Origin: Paenirhodobacter hankyongi | Lineage (GTDB): Bacteria > Pseudomonadota > Alphaproteobacteria > Rhodobacterales > Rhodobacteraceae | Length of the DNA: 64,000 nucleotides | Reading direction: 5' to 3' | NCBI RefSeq assembly: GCF_003664585.1 | Contig: NZ_RCHI01000008.1 | Location: 62,001 to 126,000, forward strand | Shown: in pieces, positions 8,245 through 17,515 of the stretch | Layout of the letters: each line of letters starts with the position of its first letter | Position numbering within the stretch: position 1 is the first letter of the stretch | Notes under the pieces: model-generated | Database searches by the model: none | What the model was told of the DNA's origin: nothing | What the model saw: the letters and a program-made list of their open reading frames with translations, nothing else | Made by a program: the position numbers and the translations under genes

Positions 8245-8910
8245 ATGACCTCCCCTGACCAGAGCCCTGCCGCGCTCGACTGGCGCGACGGAACGACGCC
8301 CGTCTCGACGCGCTTCGACGACCCCTATTTCAGCCTCGCGGGCGGGCTTGCGGAAACGCGCCACGTCTTCCTGGCGGGTAATGACCTGCCGGCGCGGTTC
8401 CGCCCGGGCTTCCAGGTGGCCGAGCTGGGCTTCGGCACCGGGCTGAACCTGATCGCCACGGCCCTGTCGACCGATCTGCCGATCCGCTTCACCTCCTTCG
8501 AGGCCTTCCCGATGTCGGCGCCCGAGATCGCCCGCGCGCTCGCCGCCTTCCCCGAGGCCGAGGCCGCCGCCGGCCCCTTCCTCACCGCCTGGGGTCGGGG
8601 CGAGACCCGCTTCACCCTGCGCAGCGTTTCCGTCGAGGTGATCCTCGGCGATGTGCGCGAGACCCTGCCCCTCTGGGCGGGCGCGGCCGATGCCTGGTTC
8701 CTCGACGGCTTCTCGCCCGCGAAGAACCCCGAGATGTGGGGCGAGGATCTGATGGCCGAGGTCGGCCGCCACACCGCGCCCGGCGGCAGCTTCGCCACCT
8801 ATACCGCCGCGGGCTTCGTGCGCCGCGGTCTTGCCGCCGCGGGCTTCGCGGTCAGCCGCGCCCCGGGCCATGCCGGCAAGCGCCACATGAGCCGTGGAGT
8901 GCGCCCATGA
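8245..8910 (+). CDS. mnmD: tRNA 5-methylaminomethyl-2-thiouridine methyltransferase (MnmD)
   Basis: A 221-residue SAM methyltransferase of the DUF752 family. SAM motif I is VAELGFGTGLNL, and the diagnostic motif WFLDGFSPAKNPEMW is nearly the same as in the methyltransferase half of E. coli MnmC. It methylates nm5s2U to mnm5s2U at tRNA wobble position 34. It stands alone, whereas gammaproteobacterial MnmC is a fusion; the FAD oxidase half appears to be the divergent neighbour. The stop overlaps the ATG of the EamA transporter (ATGA). Confidence 0.92.
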   Translation: MTSPDQSPAALDWRDGTTPVSTRFDDPYFSLAGGLAETRHVFLAGNDLPARFRPGFQVAELGFGTGLNLIATALSTDLPIRFTSFEAFPMSAPEIARALAAFPEAEAAAGPFLTAWGRGETRFTLRSVSVEVILGDVRETLPLWAGAADAWFLDGFSPAKNPEMWGEDLMAEVGRHTAPGGSFATYTAAGFVRRGLAAAGFAVSRAPGHAGKRHMSRGVRP

Positions 8911-9779
8911 CCGAACAGAACACCCGCCTCGGCGTCGCGATGATGGTCGCGGTGACCTTCATCTTCGCCGCGCAGGACGGCATCTCGCGCCACCTTGCGG
9001 GGGCCTACAACGTCTATCTGGTGGTGATGATCCGCTACTGGGTCTTCGCGCTTTTCGTGCTTGGCCTCGCGCTGCGCAGCGCGGGCGGGCTGAAGGGCGC
9101 GCTGCGCACGAAACACCCGCTGATGCAGAGCCTGCGCGGCGTGCTGCTGGTGCTCGAGATCTGGGTGGCGATCATCGCCTTCGTCAAGCTCGGCCTGGTC
9201 GAGAGCCACTCGATCTTCATCTCCTATCCGCTGATCGTCGCCGCGCTCTCGGGCCCGGTGCTGGGCGAGAAGGTGGGCTGGCGGCGCTGGCTGGCGATTG
9301 CCACGGGCTTCGTCGGCGTGACGATCATCCTTGCCCCCGGCAGCGGCGTGTTCCGCCCCGAGGCGCTGATCCCGCTCGCCGGCGCGATCATGTTCGCGAT
9401 TTATGCGCTCGCCACCCGCTGGGTCGCGCGCGACGATTCGGGCGAGGTGTCCTTCTTCTGGACCGGCATCACCGGCGCGCTCACCGCCACCGCCGGCGGG
9501 ATCTGGTTCTGGCAGCCGATGAGCGCGGGCGACTGGGGCTGGATGAGCCTTCTGTGCCTGACCGCGATCGCCGGGCACTGGCTGATGATCCGCGCCTACG
9601 AGATCGCCGAGGCCTCGGCGCTGCAGCCGATCGCCTATCTGCAGCTCGTCTTCGGCGCGATCTTCGGCATCACCATCTTCGGCGACGTGCTGCGCCCGAA
9701 CGTGGCGCTTGGCGCGGCGGTCACCGTCGGCGCGGGGCTCTTCACCCTGTGGCGGGCGCGCCGCGCGGCGCAGCGCTAG
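8907..9779 (+). CDS. DMT superfamily transporter (EamA type)
   Basis: A 290-residue protein with about ten hydrophobic segments arranged as two EamA repeats, typical of drug/metabolite transporters of the inner membrane. Nothing in the sequence fixes the substrate. The start codon overlaps the mnmD stop, so the two are probably co-translated. Its stop shares the four bases CTAG with the stop of the convergent slt gene. Confidence 0.85.
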   Translation: MTEQNTRLGVAMMVAVTFIFAAQDGISRHLAGAYNVYLVVMIRYWVFALFVLGLALRSAGGLKGALRTKHPLMQSLRGVLLVLEIWVAIIAFVKLGLVESHSIFISYPLIVAALSGPVLGEKVGWRRWLAIATGFVGVTIILAPGSGVFRPEALIPLAGAIMFAIYALATRWVARDDSGEVSFFWTGITGALTATAGGIWFWQPMSAGDWGWMSLLCLTAIAGHWLMIRAYEIAEASALQPIAYLQLVFGAIFGITIFGDVLRPNVALGAAVTVGAGLFTLWRARRAAQR

Positions 9780-11725
9780 GGCGCGATGCCGCGCAGCTCG
9801 TCCGAGAAGGCAATCGGGCCGGGGCCCGCGACGCCCAGCCGGGCACGATAGACAGGCAGGCTCTCGGCCACCCGCATCACATAGGTGCGGGTCTCGGTGA
9901 AGGGGATCATCTCGACCCAGTCGACCACGTCGACCGTCGGCACCCGCGGATCGCCCATCTCCTCGATCCAGCGCCGCGGCCGGCCGGGCCCGGCGTTGTA
10001 ACCCGCCGCCACCAGCACCGGCGAGGCGCCGAACTCGGCGCGCAGCTTCGCAAGGTAAGCGCCGCCAAGGCGCAGGTTGTAGGTCGGATCGGTGGTCAGC
10101 CGCGGCGCGCTGTAGGTCTCGCCGATCATCGGCGCCATCAGCTTGGCCGTGCCCGGCATCAGCTGCATCAGCCCGCGCGCGCCGACATGGCTGATGACGG
10201 CATGATCGAATTCGCTTTCCCGCCGCGCGATCGACAGCGCCAGCTCCTCGGGCACGCCGAGGTCATGCGTGGTCAGCTCAGGGATCGGGTAATAGGCCTG
10301 CACCAGCACCGTGCCGCCAAGCGCCGCGCGCTTGGCCAGAAGCAGCGCCAGATGCGGGTCGCGCCATTCCTCTGCCAGACGGGCCAGCGCCGGCAGCGCC
10401 GCGTCGGGCTGGCTTTCCTCGAGATGCAGGATGAAGCGCGCCGCCAGATCCTCGTCGCCCGCTGCCTGCAGCTCCTGCGCCGCGGCAAAGACCGAGGTCG
10501 CGGTGAAGCCCTGCCCGCGCCAGTCGGGAAGCGCCACCGGGGCCGAGAACACCGGATCGAGCGGGACACCCGCAAGCTCCGCGCACAGCAGCCCGTAATA
10601 GGCGGTCTGGAACCGCGCCCCGTCACGGAAGGCGGCCTGCGCCTCGGCGATCCGTCCCATCTGCTCGAGCGCGCGCCCGCGCCAGTAATCGGCGCGCGAG
10701 GTGCTGATCGGGCTCGCCACCTCGGCCCCGAGCGCCTCGAAATGCGCGAGCGCCTGCGGCGCATCGCCCAGCTTCAGCGCCGCAAAGCCCGCCAGCCATT
10801 CGAGATCGGCCCAATCGCCACTGCCCGCCGCAAGGTGATGTCCCGCCGCCAGCCTGTAGGCGAGCTGCGCATCGCCCTTGCGCAGGAAGAAGCGCGCAAG
10901 CTGGCCGCGCAGCGTCGACCAGGCCGCCGGGTCGCCCAGGCTCTCGGCACGGTCCGAGCGCGACAGCACGATCTCGGCCGCCCCCTCCTCGAGGCTCTTG
11001 CGCCAGCGCCAGACCGCGCGGTCGCGGGCCAGCCCCGCCGAGGCCCGCATGTAGTCCGGCACCGCGGCGATCAGCGCATCCACCCCCTGTGCGCGGCGCT
11101 GCAGCGCGATCCGCGCCGCGGCGACGGCCCGGGTGCCGGGGGTGACAAACGGCAGCAGGCGCGCCGCCTGCGCGGTCTCGCCGCGGTCGAGCATCGCCTG
11201 CATCCGCCCGCCATGCGCCGGCGCCACCAGATCGCCATAGCGGGCAAGGAAGGCGACCTCCTCGGCCTCGGTCAGGGAAAGGCTGCGCCAGGCGGTCTCG
11301 GCCACCTGCCGGGCGGCCTCGTCGCGGCCAAGCGCCTGCAGCGCGGCAATCAGCGACAGCGCCCCCTGCCCGGTCTGCGGCGCGGACCGGGCGAACCAGG
11401 CAACGACCGCGGCCGGGCTTGCCTCGCTCAACCTGTCCTCGCCCTTGCGGCGCAGCAGCGGCATCCCCGGCCAATCGCCCCGGCGCAAGACGAATTCGGC
11501 GTAGTCGTCGAAGCTGCCCTGCCCCGCCCGCAGCCGCTGCCATTCGATCAGGTCGGCAGCGATACTGCCTGCCGGTCGCGCGGCTGCCGCCGCGCCGTCC
11601 CAGTCACCGGCTTGCGCAGCCGAGAGTGCCGCAGCCAGTGCCGCGGCATCGGCCGCACGCGCGGGCGGCGTGGAAAGGGCAAGGGCGACGGTCAGAAGGA
11701 CCGCCTTCGGAAGGGTTCGGATCAT
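9776..11725 (-). CDS. slt: Soluble lytic murein transglycosylase
   Basis: A 649-residue periplasmic enzyme close in size to E. coli Slt70. The start at 11725 puts a signal peptide ([17 protein letters not shown] ... ARA) at the N-terminus; the longer frame adds 18 implausible residues. The long alpha-helical superhelix precedes the C-terminal goose-lysozyme-like SLT domain with the catalytic Glu in RRESEFD and the [10 protein letters not shown] motif. It cleaves peptidoglycan glycan strands to 1,6-anhydromuropeptides. Convergent with the EamA gene, with overlapping stop codons. Confidence 0.93.
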   Translation of the reverse strand: MIRTLPKAVLLTVALALSTPPARAADAAALAAALSAAQAGDWDGAAAAARPAGSIAADLIEWQRLRAGQGSFDDYAEFVLRRGDWPGMPLLRRKGEDRLSEASPAAVVAWFARSAPQTGQGALSLIAALQALGRDEAARQVAETAWRSLSLTEAEEVAFLARYGDLVAPAHGGRMQAMLDRGETAQAARLLPFVTPGTRAVAAARIALQRRAQGVDALIAAVPDYMRASAGLARDRAVWRWRKSLEEGAAEIVLSRSDRAESLGDPAAWSTLRGQLARFFLRKGDAQLAYRLAAGHHLAAGSGDWADLEWLAGFAALKLGDAPQALAHFEALGAEVASPISTSRADYWRGRALEQMGRIAEAQAAFRDGARFQTAYYGLLCAELAGVPLDPVFSAPVALPDWRGQGFTATSVFAAAQELQAAGDEDLAARFILHLEESQPDAALPALARLAEEWRDPHLALLLAKRAALGGTVLVQAYYPIPELTTHDLGVPEELALSIARRESEFDHAVISHVGARGLMQLMPGTAKLMAPMIGETYSAPRLTTDPTYNLRLGGAYLAKLRAEFGASPVLVAAGYNAGPGRPRRWIEEMGDPRVPTVDVVDWVEMIPFTETRTYVMRVAESLPVYRARLGVAGPGPIAFSDELRGIAP

Positions 11726-11859
11726 CGCTCTGCTCGTTTTTTCAAGTGGTGACCCGAAGCCCGGCCCGATGCAATTCACAAGTTGGCAAGAGGCGAAGGC
11801 TCGCCTATGGTCCGGCCGATTTCAACCGGGCGAATCCGCCCCCACCGCAGGAGCGTGTC

Positions 11860-12732
11860 ATGTTCAAAGGGTCCTTCCCCGCACTCGTCACGCCGTTCAC
11901 GAACGGCGCAGTCGATTGGGACACGCTCAAGAAACTTGTGGAATGGCACATCGCCGAGGGCTCGAACGGCATCGTTCCGGTCGGCACCACCGGCGAGAGC
12001 CCGACGCTGAGCCACGAGGAACACAACCGCGTGATCGAGGTGGTCGTGCAGGCCGCCGCCGGCCGGGTGCCGGTGATCGCCGGCGCCGGCTCGAACGCGA
12101 CCGCCGAGGGGATCGAGCTGATCCGTCACGCCGAGGCCGCCGGCGCCGATGCCGCGCTTGTGGTGACCCCCTATTACAACAAGCCGACGCAGCGCGGCAT
12201 GGTGGCGCATTTCACCGCGATGCATGATGCCTCGTCGCTGCCGATCATCATCTACAACATCCCCGGCCGCTCGGTCGTCGACATGTCGCCCGAGACGATG
12301 GGGCAGCTGGCGAAACTGCCGCGCATCGTCGGGGTCAAGGACGCGACCGGCGATCTGAGCCGCGTGGCGAAGCAGCGCCTGACCTGCGGGCCCGATTTCG
12401 TCCAGCTCTCGGGCGAGGATGCGACGGCGCTCGGCTTCAACGCCATGGGCGGCGTCGGCTGCATCTCGGTCACCGCGAACGTCGCGCCGAAGCTCTGCGC
12501 CGAGATGCAGGCAGCGACGCTGGCGGGCGATTACGTCAAGGCGATGGAATATCAGGACAAGCTGATGCCGCTGCATATCGCGATCTTCCTCGAGCCGGGC
12601 GTCGCCGGCGCGAAATACGCGATGTCGAAGCTCGGCCTGTGCGCGGCCGAGGTGCGGCTGCCGCTGACCGAGCTCACCGACGCCACCAAGGCCGCGATCG
12701 ACGCGGCAATGGTGCATGCCGGCCTGATCTGA
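11860..12732 (+). CDS. dapA: 4-hydroxy-tetrahydrodipicolinate synthase
   Basis: A 290-residue TIM-barrel aldolase condensing pyruvate with aspartate semialdehyde in the lysine/diaminopimelate pathway. The Schiff-base lysine is K160 (VGVKDATG), with the proton-relay Tyr132 (IYNIPGR), Thr43/Thr44 (GTTGES) and Tyr106. CAGGAG lies just upstream of the ATG. Its neighbour slt is divergent; both serve peptidoglycan metabolism, which may be coincidence. A GC hairpin and an inverted repeat follow. Confidence 0.97.
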   Translation: MFKGSFPALVTPFTNGAVDWDTLKKLVEWHIAEGSNGIVPVGTTGESPTLSHEEHNRVIEVVVQAAAGRVPVIAGAGSNATAEGIELIRHAEAAGADAALVVTPYYNKPTQRGMVAHFTAMHDASSLPIIIYNIPGRSVVDMSPETMGQLAKLPRIVGVKDATGDLSRVAKQRLTCGPDFVQLSGEDATALGFNAMGGVGCISVTANVAPKLCAEMQAATLAGDYVKAMEYQDKLMPLHIAIFLEPGVAGAKYAMSKLGLCAAEVRLPLTELTDATKAAIDAAMVHAGLI

Positions 12733-12758
12733 GGCCACGTCACAATCGGACATCGGGT

Positions 12759-12777
12759 CGGGGGGCGCTGCCCCCCG
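12759..12777 (+). terminator. GC hairpin after dapA
   Basis: CGGGGGG (12759-12765) pairs with CCCCCCG (12771-12777). Similar G-run/C-run hairpins occur just before the other plus-strand copies of the 22-bp repeat in this window, after trmD and cobO, so this looks like one module of a composite element. Confidence 0.5.
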
Positions 12778-12796
12778 TCTTCGTTTCACGAAGCCT

Positions 12797-12862
12797 CCCC
12801 CCGAGGTATTTGGAGCAAGATGAAATCCGTACCGTTCATCTTGCTCCAAATACCTCAGGGGG
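12797..12862. repeat. Inverted pair of the dispersed 22-bp repeat (large hairpin)
   Basis: The left arm 12803-12824 (starts GAGGTATTTGG, ends GCAAGATGAA) and the right arm 12835-12856 are exact reverse complements over 22 bases. Flanking C and G runs extend the stem to 12797-12862 with one mismatch, leaving a ten-base loop. It lies between convergent dapA and the glutamine-synthetase-like gene. A transcript from either strand would fold into a long hairpin. Related single copies are at 29439, 54680 and 54847. Confidence 0.85.
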
Positions 12863-12887
12863 TCCGGGGGAGAATCCCCCGGCCGGC

Positions 12888-14267
12888 TCAGACGTTGTGC
12901 AGATAGAGCGCGTAATCGACGTCGGCGATCCAGCGCGCGACGCGGGCATGCTCGGCCGCCTTGATCGCGGTGAAGGTGCGGTGCATGTCCGCACCAAGTG
13001 CCTCCTTCAGGAACTCCGACGCCGTCGCCCGATCGATCGCCTCGCGCCAGTCGCGCGGCATCGGCAGGTCGTCGGCACCCTCATAGCCATTGCCGGTGGT
13101 CTCGGGGCCGGGGTCGATGCGCTGCGCGAGGCCGTGGCGGATGCCCGCGAGGATCGTGGCGCCGACGAGATAGGGGCTGGCGTCGACGCCCGAGGGGCGA
13201 TGTTCGATCCGCCGGGCCCTGACCTCGCCCGCCGGGATGCGCAGCGCGACGGAGCGGTTGTTGACGCCCCAGGAGGGCGACACCGGGGCATAGCTTTGCC
13301 CGACGAAGCGGCGCCAGGAATTCGCATGCGGCGCGAAGACCAGCATCGACTCGCCCATCGTCTGGCGCAGCCCGCCAAGCGCGTGGCGGATGGTGTCGGT
13401 CCACACCCCCTCGACCGCCTCGGCGAAGATGTTGCGCCCCGTGCCGTCCTGCAGCGAGACGTGGAAATGCATGCCCGAGCCCGCGTATTTCTCGACCGGC
13501 TTGGCCATGAAGCAGGCGGTGACGCCGTGCCGGCGCGCCTGCATCCGCACGATGCGCTTCAGCCGCACGAGGTCATCGGCCGCCTGCATCACGTCGGTGC
13601 GGTAATCGAGCGTCAGCTCGTATTGCCCCGGCGCATATTCCGAGATCACCGTCTCGGCGCGGATCCCCATCGCCTCGGCGGCGCGGTAGATGTCGGAGAA
13701 CAGCGGCTGCATCCCGTGCAGGTGGTCGACGGAATAGACCTCGGTCCAGTCCGAGCGGCGCCCGTCGAGCACCGCAGGCGCCGGCCGCACACCCGCGCTC
13801 ATGTCCGGGTCGAGCAGGAAGAATTCCAGCTCGAAGGCGCCGGCGGGGAACAGCCCCTCGCCCGCCATCGCCTCGACCTGACGCTTCAGGGCATGGCGCG
13901 GGTCCGAGCTCATCGGCACGCCGTCGAGCGAATACATGCTCATCAGCAGCTCGGCCCGCGGCGGCGTGGTGCCGTGGAGCGGCTTCAGCGTGCCCGGGAT
14001 CGGCCAGGCGCGCAGATCGCCATCGCCCTGATCCCAGATCAGGCCGGTCTCGTGCACATCCTCGCCGACGATGTCGAGCCCGAGGATCGAGATCGGCAGG
14101 TGACGGCCGTTGCGGTAGAGGCCAACCAGCTCGTGGCGGCGGATGATCTTGCCGCGGCCGATGCCGTTGGCATCCGAAAGGACGATGTCGATCGCCTCGA
14201 TCTCGGGATGGGCGGCGAGGAATTCCTCGGCTTCCTCGATGGAGGAGCCGGACGGGGAAAGGGTCAT
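12888..14267 (-). CDS. Glutamine synthetase family protein (PuuA-like gamma-glutamyl ligase candidate)
   Basis: A 459-residue GS-fold ligase. Conserved elements include Glu146/Glu148 in AFELEFF, QYELTL, the SGMHFHVSL histidine segment and ARRIEHRP near the C-terminus, matching metal and substrate positions of GlnA. It lacks the usual GlnA length and adenylylation context and resembles gamma-glutamylpolyamine synthetases. It follows a class III aminotransferase gene by one base on the same strand, suggesting a joint pathway in amine or amino-acid catabolism. The substrate is not determinable by eye; true glutamine synthetase is unlikely but not excluded. Confidence 0.75.
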   Translation of the reverse strand: MTLSPSGSSIEEAEEFLAAHPEIEAIDIVLSDANGIGRGKIIRRHELVGLYRNGRHLPISILGLDIVGEDVHETGLIWDQGDGDLRAWPIPGTLKPLHGTTPPRAELLMSMYSLDGVPMSSDPRHALKRQVEAMAGEGLFPAGAFELEFFLLDPDMSAGVRPAPAVLDGRRSDWTEVYSVDHLHGMQPLFSDIYRAAEAMGIRAETVISEYAPGQYELTLDYRTDVMQAADDLVRLKRIVRMQARRHGVTACFMAKPVEKYAGSGMHFHVSLQDGTGRNIFAEAVEGVWTDTIRHALGGLRQTMGESMLVFAPHANSWRRFVGQSYAPVSPSWGVNNRSVALRIPAGEVRARRIEHRPSGVDASPYLVGATILAGIRHGLAQRIDPGPETTGNGYEGADDLPMPRDWREAIDRATASEFLKEALGADMHRTFTAIKAAEHARVARWIADVDYALYLHNV

Positions 14268-14268
14268 G

Positions 14269-15639
14269 TCAGGTCTCGAAAAGAAGGCCCAGCACCGCGC
14301 CGAAGGCCTCGACCAGGCGGTCGATCTGGGCCTCGGTGGTGGCGGGCGAAATCAGCATCATGTTGTGGAACGGCGCGATCAGGCAGCCGCGGTTCAGAAG
14401 TCCCTGGTGGATCGCCGCCTCGAGCGCGGGGGCATGGGCGGCCTCGGCTTGCGTGCCGTTCAGCAGCGGCCCGGGGGCGCAGATGAACTCGACCCGCGCA
14501 CCGACGCGCACCACATGCCAGGGGGCGCCGACACGGGCGATCGCCTTCGTCAGTCCCGCGCTCAGTCGCGCGGCGCCCGCCTCCATCCGGGCATAATTCT
14601 CGGCGGTCATCACCTCGGAGAGGGTGGCGACGAGGCAGGCGACCTGCATCGGGTTCGCGGACAGCGTGGTGCCCATGCCGGAATGGCCGGCGGGGCGGGT
14701 GGCGTCATAGGCGGCAAAGCGGCGCGCGACGGGTTCGGTCACGCCCCAGATCGCGGTGGGCATCCCCCCCGCCACGCATTTGCCGGTGACGAAGATGTCG
14801 GGCATCAGCCCGTGCACGCGGCTGTAACCGCCCCGCCCCGACGAGATCGTGTGCGTCTCGTCGATGATGAGGAGCGCGCCGTGGCGGGTGGCCAGATCGC
14901 GCAACCCGGCGTGGAACCCGGGCGCGGGCAGCACCATGCAGGAATTGGTCAGCACCGGCTCGGTCAGGATCGCGGCGACATCGCCCGCGGCCAGCGCCAC
15001 CTCGACCGAGGCGAGGTCGTTGAACTCGGCCACGGTGGCGACCTGCGTCAGATCCTCGACCTGACCGACAAGGCCCGGACGCGCCACGGTCCGGCCGCCC
15101 TCGAGCCGCACCATCGTGTCGTCGACCGTGCCGTGATAGCAGCCGTTGAACACCAGCACCTTCGGCCGCCCGGTGACGGCGCGGGCCAGGCGCAGGGCGA
15201 AGCGGTTCGCATCGGTTGCGGTCGTCGCGATCTGCCAGCGCATCGGGCCGAAGACCTCGCACAGACGCCGCCCGGCCTCGAGCGCCGCCTCGCTCGGCAG
15301 CATGGTGGTGAGGCCGCGATCGGCCTGCGCGTGGATCGCGCGGGCGACGGGGGCGGGCGAATGGCCGAACATCGAGCCGGTGTCGCCAAGGCAGAAATCG
15401 TCGATCACATGGCCGTCGAGATCCTCGATCACCGCGCCTTCGGCACGCGCGACCAGCATCGGGAAGGGCTGCGGCCAGTCCCGCATCCAGTGCATCGGCA
15501 CGCCGTCGAGAAAGGCCCCGGCGCCGGCCTCGAGCGCGGCGCGGCTGCGCGGGCGGGCCGCGGCATAGACCGCAGCCTCGGCCGCCGCGAAAGCGGCAAT
15601 CCGTGCGGCGCCTGCCCCGCCGATGCGTTCATCCGTCAT
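14269..15639 (-). CDS. Class III PLP-dependent aminotransferase (GSA-aminomutase-like)
   Basis: A 456-residue fold-type I enzyme of aminotransferase class III. Asp260 (LIIDETHT) should contact the pyridine nitrogen and Lys287 (VTGKCVAGG) should bind PLP. GSMFGHSPAP and CYHGTVDD resemble glutamate-1-semialdehyde aminomutases and omega-aminotransferases. First gene of a two-gene unit with the GS-like ligase. GGGAGGGGG gives a strong ribosome-binding site, and a TTGACG (minus strand, plus coordinates 15688-15693) is a possible -35. The pairing suggests catabolism or modification of an amine; the substrate is unknown. Confidence 0.75.
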   Translation of the reverse strand: MTDERIGGAGAARIAAFAAAEAAVYAAARPRSRAALEAGAGAFLDGVPMHWMRDWPQPFPMLVARAEGAVIEDLDGHVIDDFCLGDTGSMFGHSPAPVARAIHAQADRGLTTMLPSEAALEAGRRLCEVFGPMRWQIATTATDANRFALRLARAVTGRPKVLVFNGCYHGTVDDTMVRLEGGRTVARPGLVGQVEDLTQVATVAEFNDLASVEVALAAGDVAAILTEPVLTNSCMVLPAPGFHAGLRDLATRHGALLIIDETHTISSGRGGYSRVHGLMPDIFVTGKCVAGGMPTAIWGVTEPVARRFAAYDATRPAGHSGMGTTLSANPMQVACLVATLSEVMTAENYARMEAGAARLSAGLTKAIARVGAPWHVVRVGARVEFICAPGPLLNGTQAEAAHAPALEAAIHQGLLNRGCLIAPFHNMMLISPATTEAQIDRLVEAFGAVLGLLFET

Positions 15640-15735
15640 CTGCCCCCTCCCGAAGATCGGCGCAGATCAGCACGCCGGATGTATCGCCGTCAACGCCCCA
15701 CGACGTGCCGTTCCGGCAGGTGATGCGCCAAAAGG

Positions 15736-15766
15736 AAAAGGCCCGGGCGCACAGCCCGGGCCTTTT
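15736..15766 (-). terminator. Strong rho-independent terminator after nhaD
   Basis: A perfect 13-bp stem: AAAAGGCCCGGGC (15736-15748) with GCCCGGGCCTTTT (15754-15766) and loop GCACA. On the minus strand the hairpin is followed by a T-rich stretch, so it should end the nhaD transcript and insulate the aminotransferase operon. Confidence 0.9.
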
Positions 15767-15780
15767 CGGAACACCCGCCC

Positions 15781-17109
15781 TCAATGCGCGCGGCTGGCGA
15801 CCTCGAAGAGATCGGCGTTCAGCACCATGTGCGCCCCGATCGCGACGACATAGCCAAGCGCAATCGCCCAGGTCCACTTGAGGTGGGTGGTGAAGGTGTA
15901 GATGCCACGTGCCTGCCCCATCAGTGCCACACCCGCGGCCGAGCCGATCGACAGCAAAGAGCCGCCAACGCCGCAGGTCAGGGTGATCAGCAGCCATTGC
16001 CCGTGGCTCATGTCCGGGTCCATCGTCAGCACCGCGAACATCAGCGGGATGTTGTCGATGATCGAGCTCATCACGCCGAGGATGGTGTTTGCCGCAGTCG
16101 GCCCGAGCCCGGTGTAAAGCAGCCCCGACAGCAGATCGAGATAGCCCAGAACGCCCAGACCGCCGACGGCGAAGATGATGCCAAAGAAGAACAGCAGCGT
16201 GTCCCACTCGAGCTGCTCGAACTGCTTGAAAGCGTCAAGCACCAGCTCCTCGTGCGGGCGGCGGCGGGTGATCTTGCGGGTCAGGAAATAGCTGTAGATC
16301 TGCATGTAGCCCAGACCCAGCATCATGCCCAGTGCCGGCGGCAGGGCGAGGAAGTTCTTGAAGCAGATCGCGGTGACGATGGTGGCGAAGAACAGGAACA
16401 CCACCATGCCCGCGCCCGGCTTCGGATGCGCCGTGCCATGCACGTCGGCCGGCATCTCGTTCGGGATCACGAAGGACATGATCAGCGCCGGCACCAGCCA
16501 GTTCAGCAGCGACGGGATCAGCAGGTCGAAGAACTCGAAGAACTCGATCACGCCCTTTTGCCAGACCATCAGCGTGGTGATGTCGCCGAAGGGGGTGAAG
16601 GCGCCGCCCGCATTCGCCGCGACGACGAGCGAGACGAAGGAGGTGGAGACGAATTTCGGATGGCCCTTGCCCACCGCCATCACCACCGCGCCCATGACCA
16701 GCGCCGTGGTCAGGTTGTCGAGCACGCCCGACAGGAAGAAGGCGATGACGCCGGTGATCCAGAACAGCTTGCGATAGGTCAGCCCGAGACTGACGAGCTT
16801 GGCCCGCAGCACATCGAAGACGCGCCGTTCCTCCATCGTGTTCACATAGGTGATGGCGACAAGGAGGAAGAGGAAGAGCTCGCCATATTCCTCGACGATC
16901 TCGATTGCCTTCTCATGCGCGACGCCGGTGAGCCCCGCCCGCATGTAGGCGATGCCGATCAGCATCCAGATCAGGCCGGCCGCCAGCATCACCGGCTTCG
17001 ACTTGCGCATGTGGGTCGCTTCTTCCGTGATCACCAGCGCATAGGCGCCGATGAAGATCAGGATCGAGGCAATGCCGATCACGCTGCCCGTAAGGTCCAG
17101 GCTTTCCAT
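15781..17109 (-). CDS. nhaD: Sodium/proton antiporter, NhaD family
   Basis: A 442-residue membrane protein of the ion transporter/ArsB-NhaD superfamily with about twelve hydrophobic segments. Recognisable conserved parts are GVLDNLTTALVMGAV, ANAGGAFTPFGDITTLMVW and SSIIDNIPLMFAV, the NhaD family core. The start at 17109 has GGAGA upstream and begins directly before the first membrane segment; the in-frame extension to 17442 is hydrophilic and low-complexity. It probably extrudes Na+ or Li+ in exchange for protons. Confidence 0.88.
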   Translation of the reverse strand: MESLDLTGSVIGIASILIFIGAYALVITEEATHMRKSKPVMLAAGLIWMLIGIAYMRAGLTGVAHEKAIEIVEEYGELFLFLLVAITYVNTMEERRVFDVLRAKLVSLGLTYRKLFWITGVIAFFLSGVLDNLTTALVMGAVVMAVGKGHPKFVSTSFVSLVVAANAGGAFTPFGDITTLMVWQKGVIEFFEFFDLLIPSLLNWLVPALIMSFVIPNEMPADVHGTAHPKPGAGMVVFLFFATIVTAICFKNFLALPPALGMMLGLGYMQIYSYFLTRKITRRRPHEELVLDAFKQFEQLEWDTLLFFFGIIFAVGGLGVLGYLDLLSGLLYTGLGPTAANTILGVMSSIIDNIPLMFAVLTMDPDMSHGQWLLITLTCGVGGSLLSIGSAAGVALMGQARGIYTFTTHLKWTWAIALGYVVAIGAHMVLNADLFEVASRAH

Positions 17110-17515
17110 ACCGAGAGTTCTCCAGTCCCTGTTTCGGCAGGATTTACCCCCGCGCAGGCGCCGGAAACAAGTGCAAACGCGCCCCCCCCGCACAGCCGCC
17201 TCCGGGAGCGTCCGCCCCGGGGCGGGGGCGGACGACTCACCCTGTCGGCCGCGGCGCCGGGACATCGCCGCGCGGGCGCCGGCGCGGCCCGGCAAAATCC
17301 CTTCGCCCATGCAGAATGCGCAACAACCTGCCGGTTCCGGCACGGTCTGAGCAACAATGCGCTGAGCCTCTGCGGCAGCGGCGCCGCACCCGCGACTTTG
17401 ACAGCCGTGTGACGCAATGCTCTCTTGCAAGTCTATGGGCACTATGCCTAAGGAATTGGCAACGAGGCTGCCCTAGGGTGGCCTCAAGAACTATCTGAGA
17501 TACCTTGGAAAATAG
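17110..17515. other. Intergenic region between divergent nhaD and opgG
   Basis: A 406-base gap with no supported gene. It contains a perfect GC hairpin, GTCCGCCCC (17210-17218) with GGGGCGGAC (17225-17233), and a consensus TTGACA at 17398-17403 about 110 bases before opgG without a good -10 at the normal distance. The last 100 bases before opgG are relatively AT-rich and should carry its promoter. An osmolarity-responsive element is plausible but nothing is recognisable. Confidence 0.5.

Noticed and set aside
8894-11752. A 952-codon plus-strand open frame opposite slt
   Set aside because: Arg/Gly/His-rich translation without domains, antisense to a well-supported Slt protein; a product of GC-rich codon bias.
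17398-17403. TTGACA as the opgG promoter
   Set aside because: No acceptable -10 hexamer at 16-18 bases; listed only as part of the intergenic description.
17110-17442. N-terminal extension of NhaD
   Set aside because: The extra 111 residues are hydrophilic and irregular, while the Met at 17109 has a proper ribosome-binding site directly before the first membrane helix.
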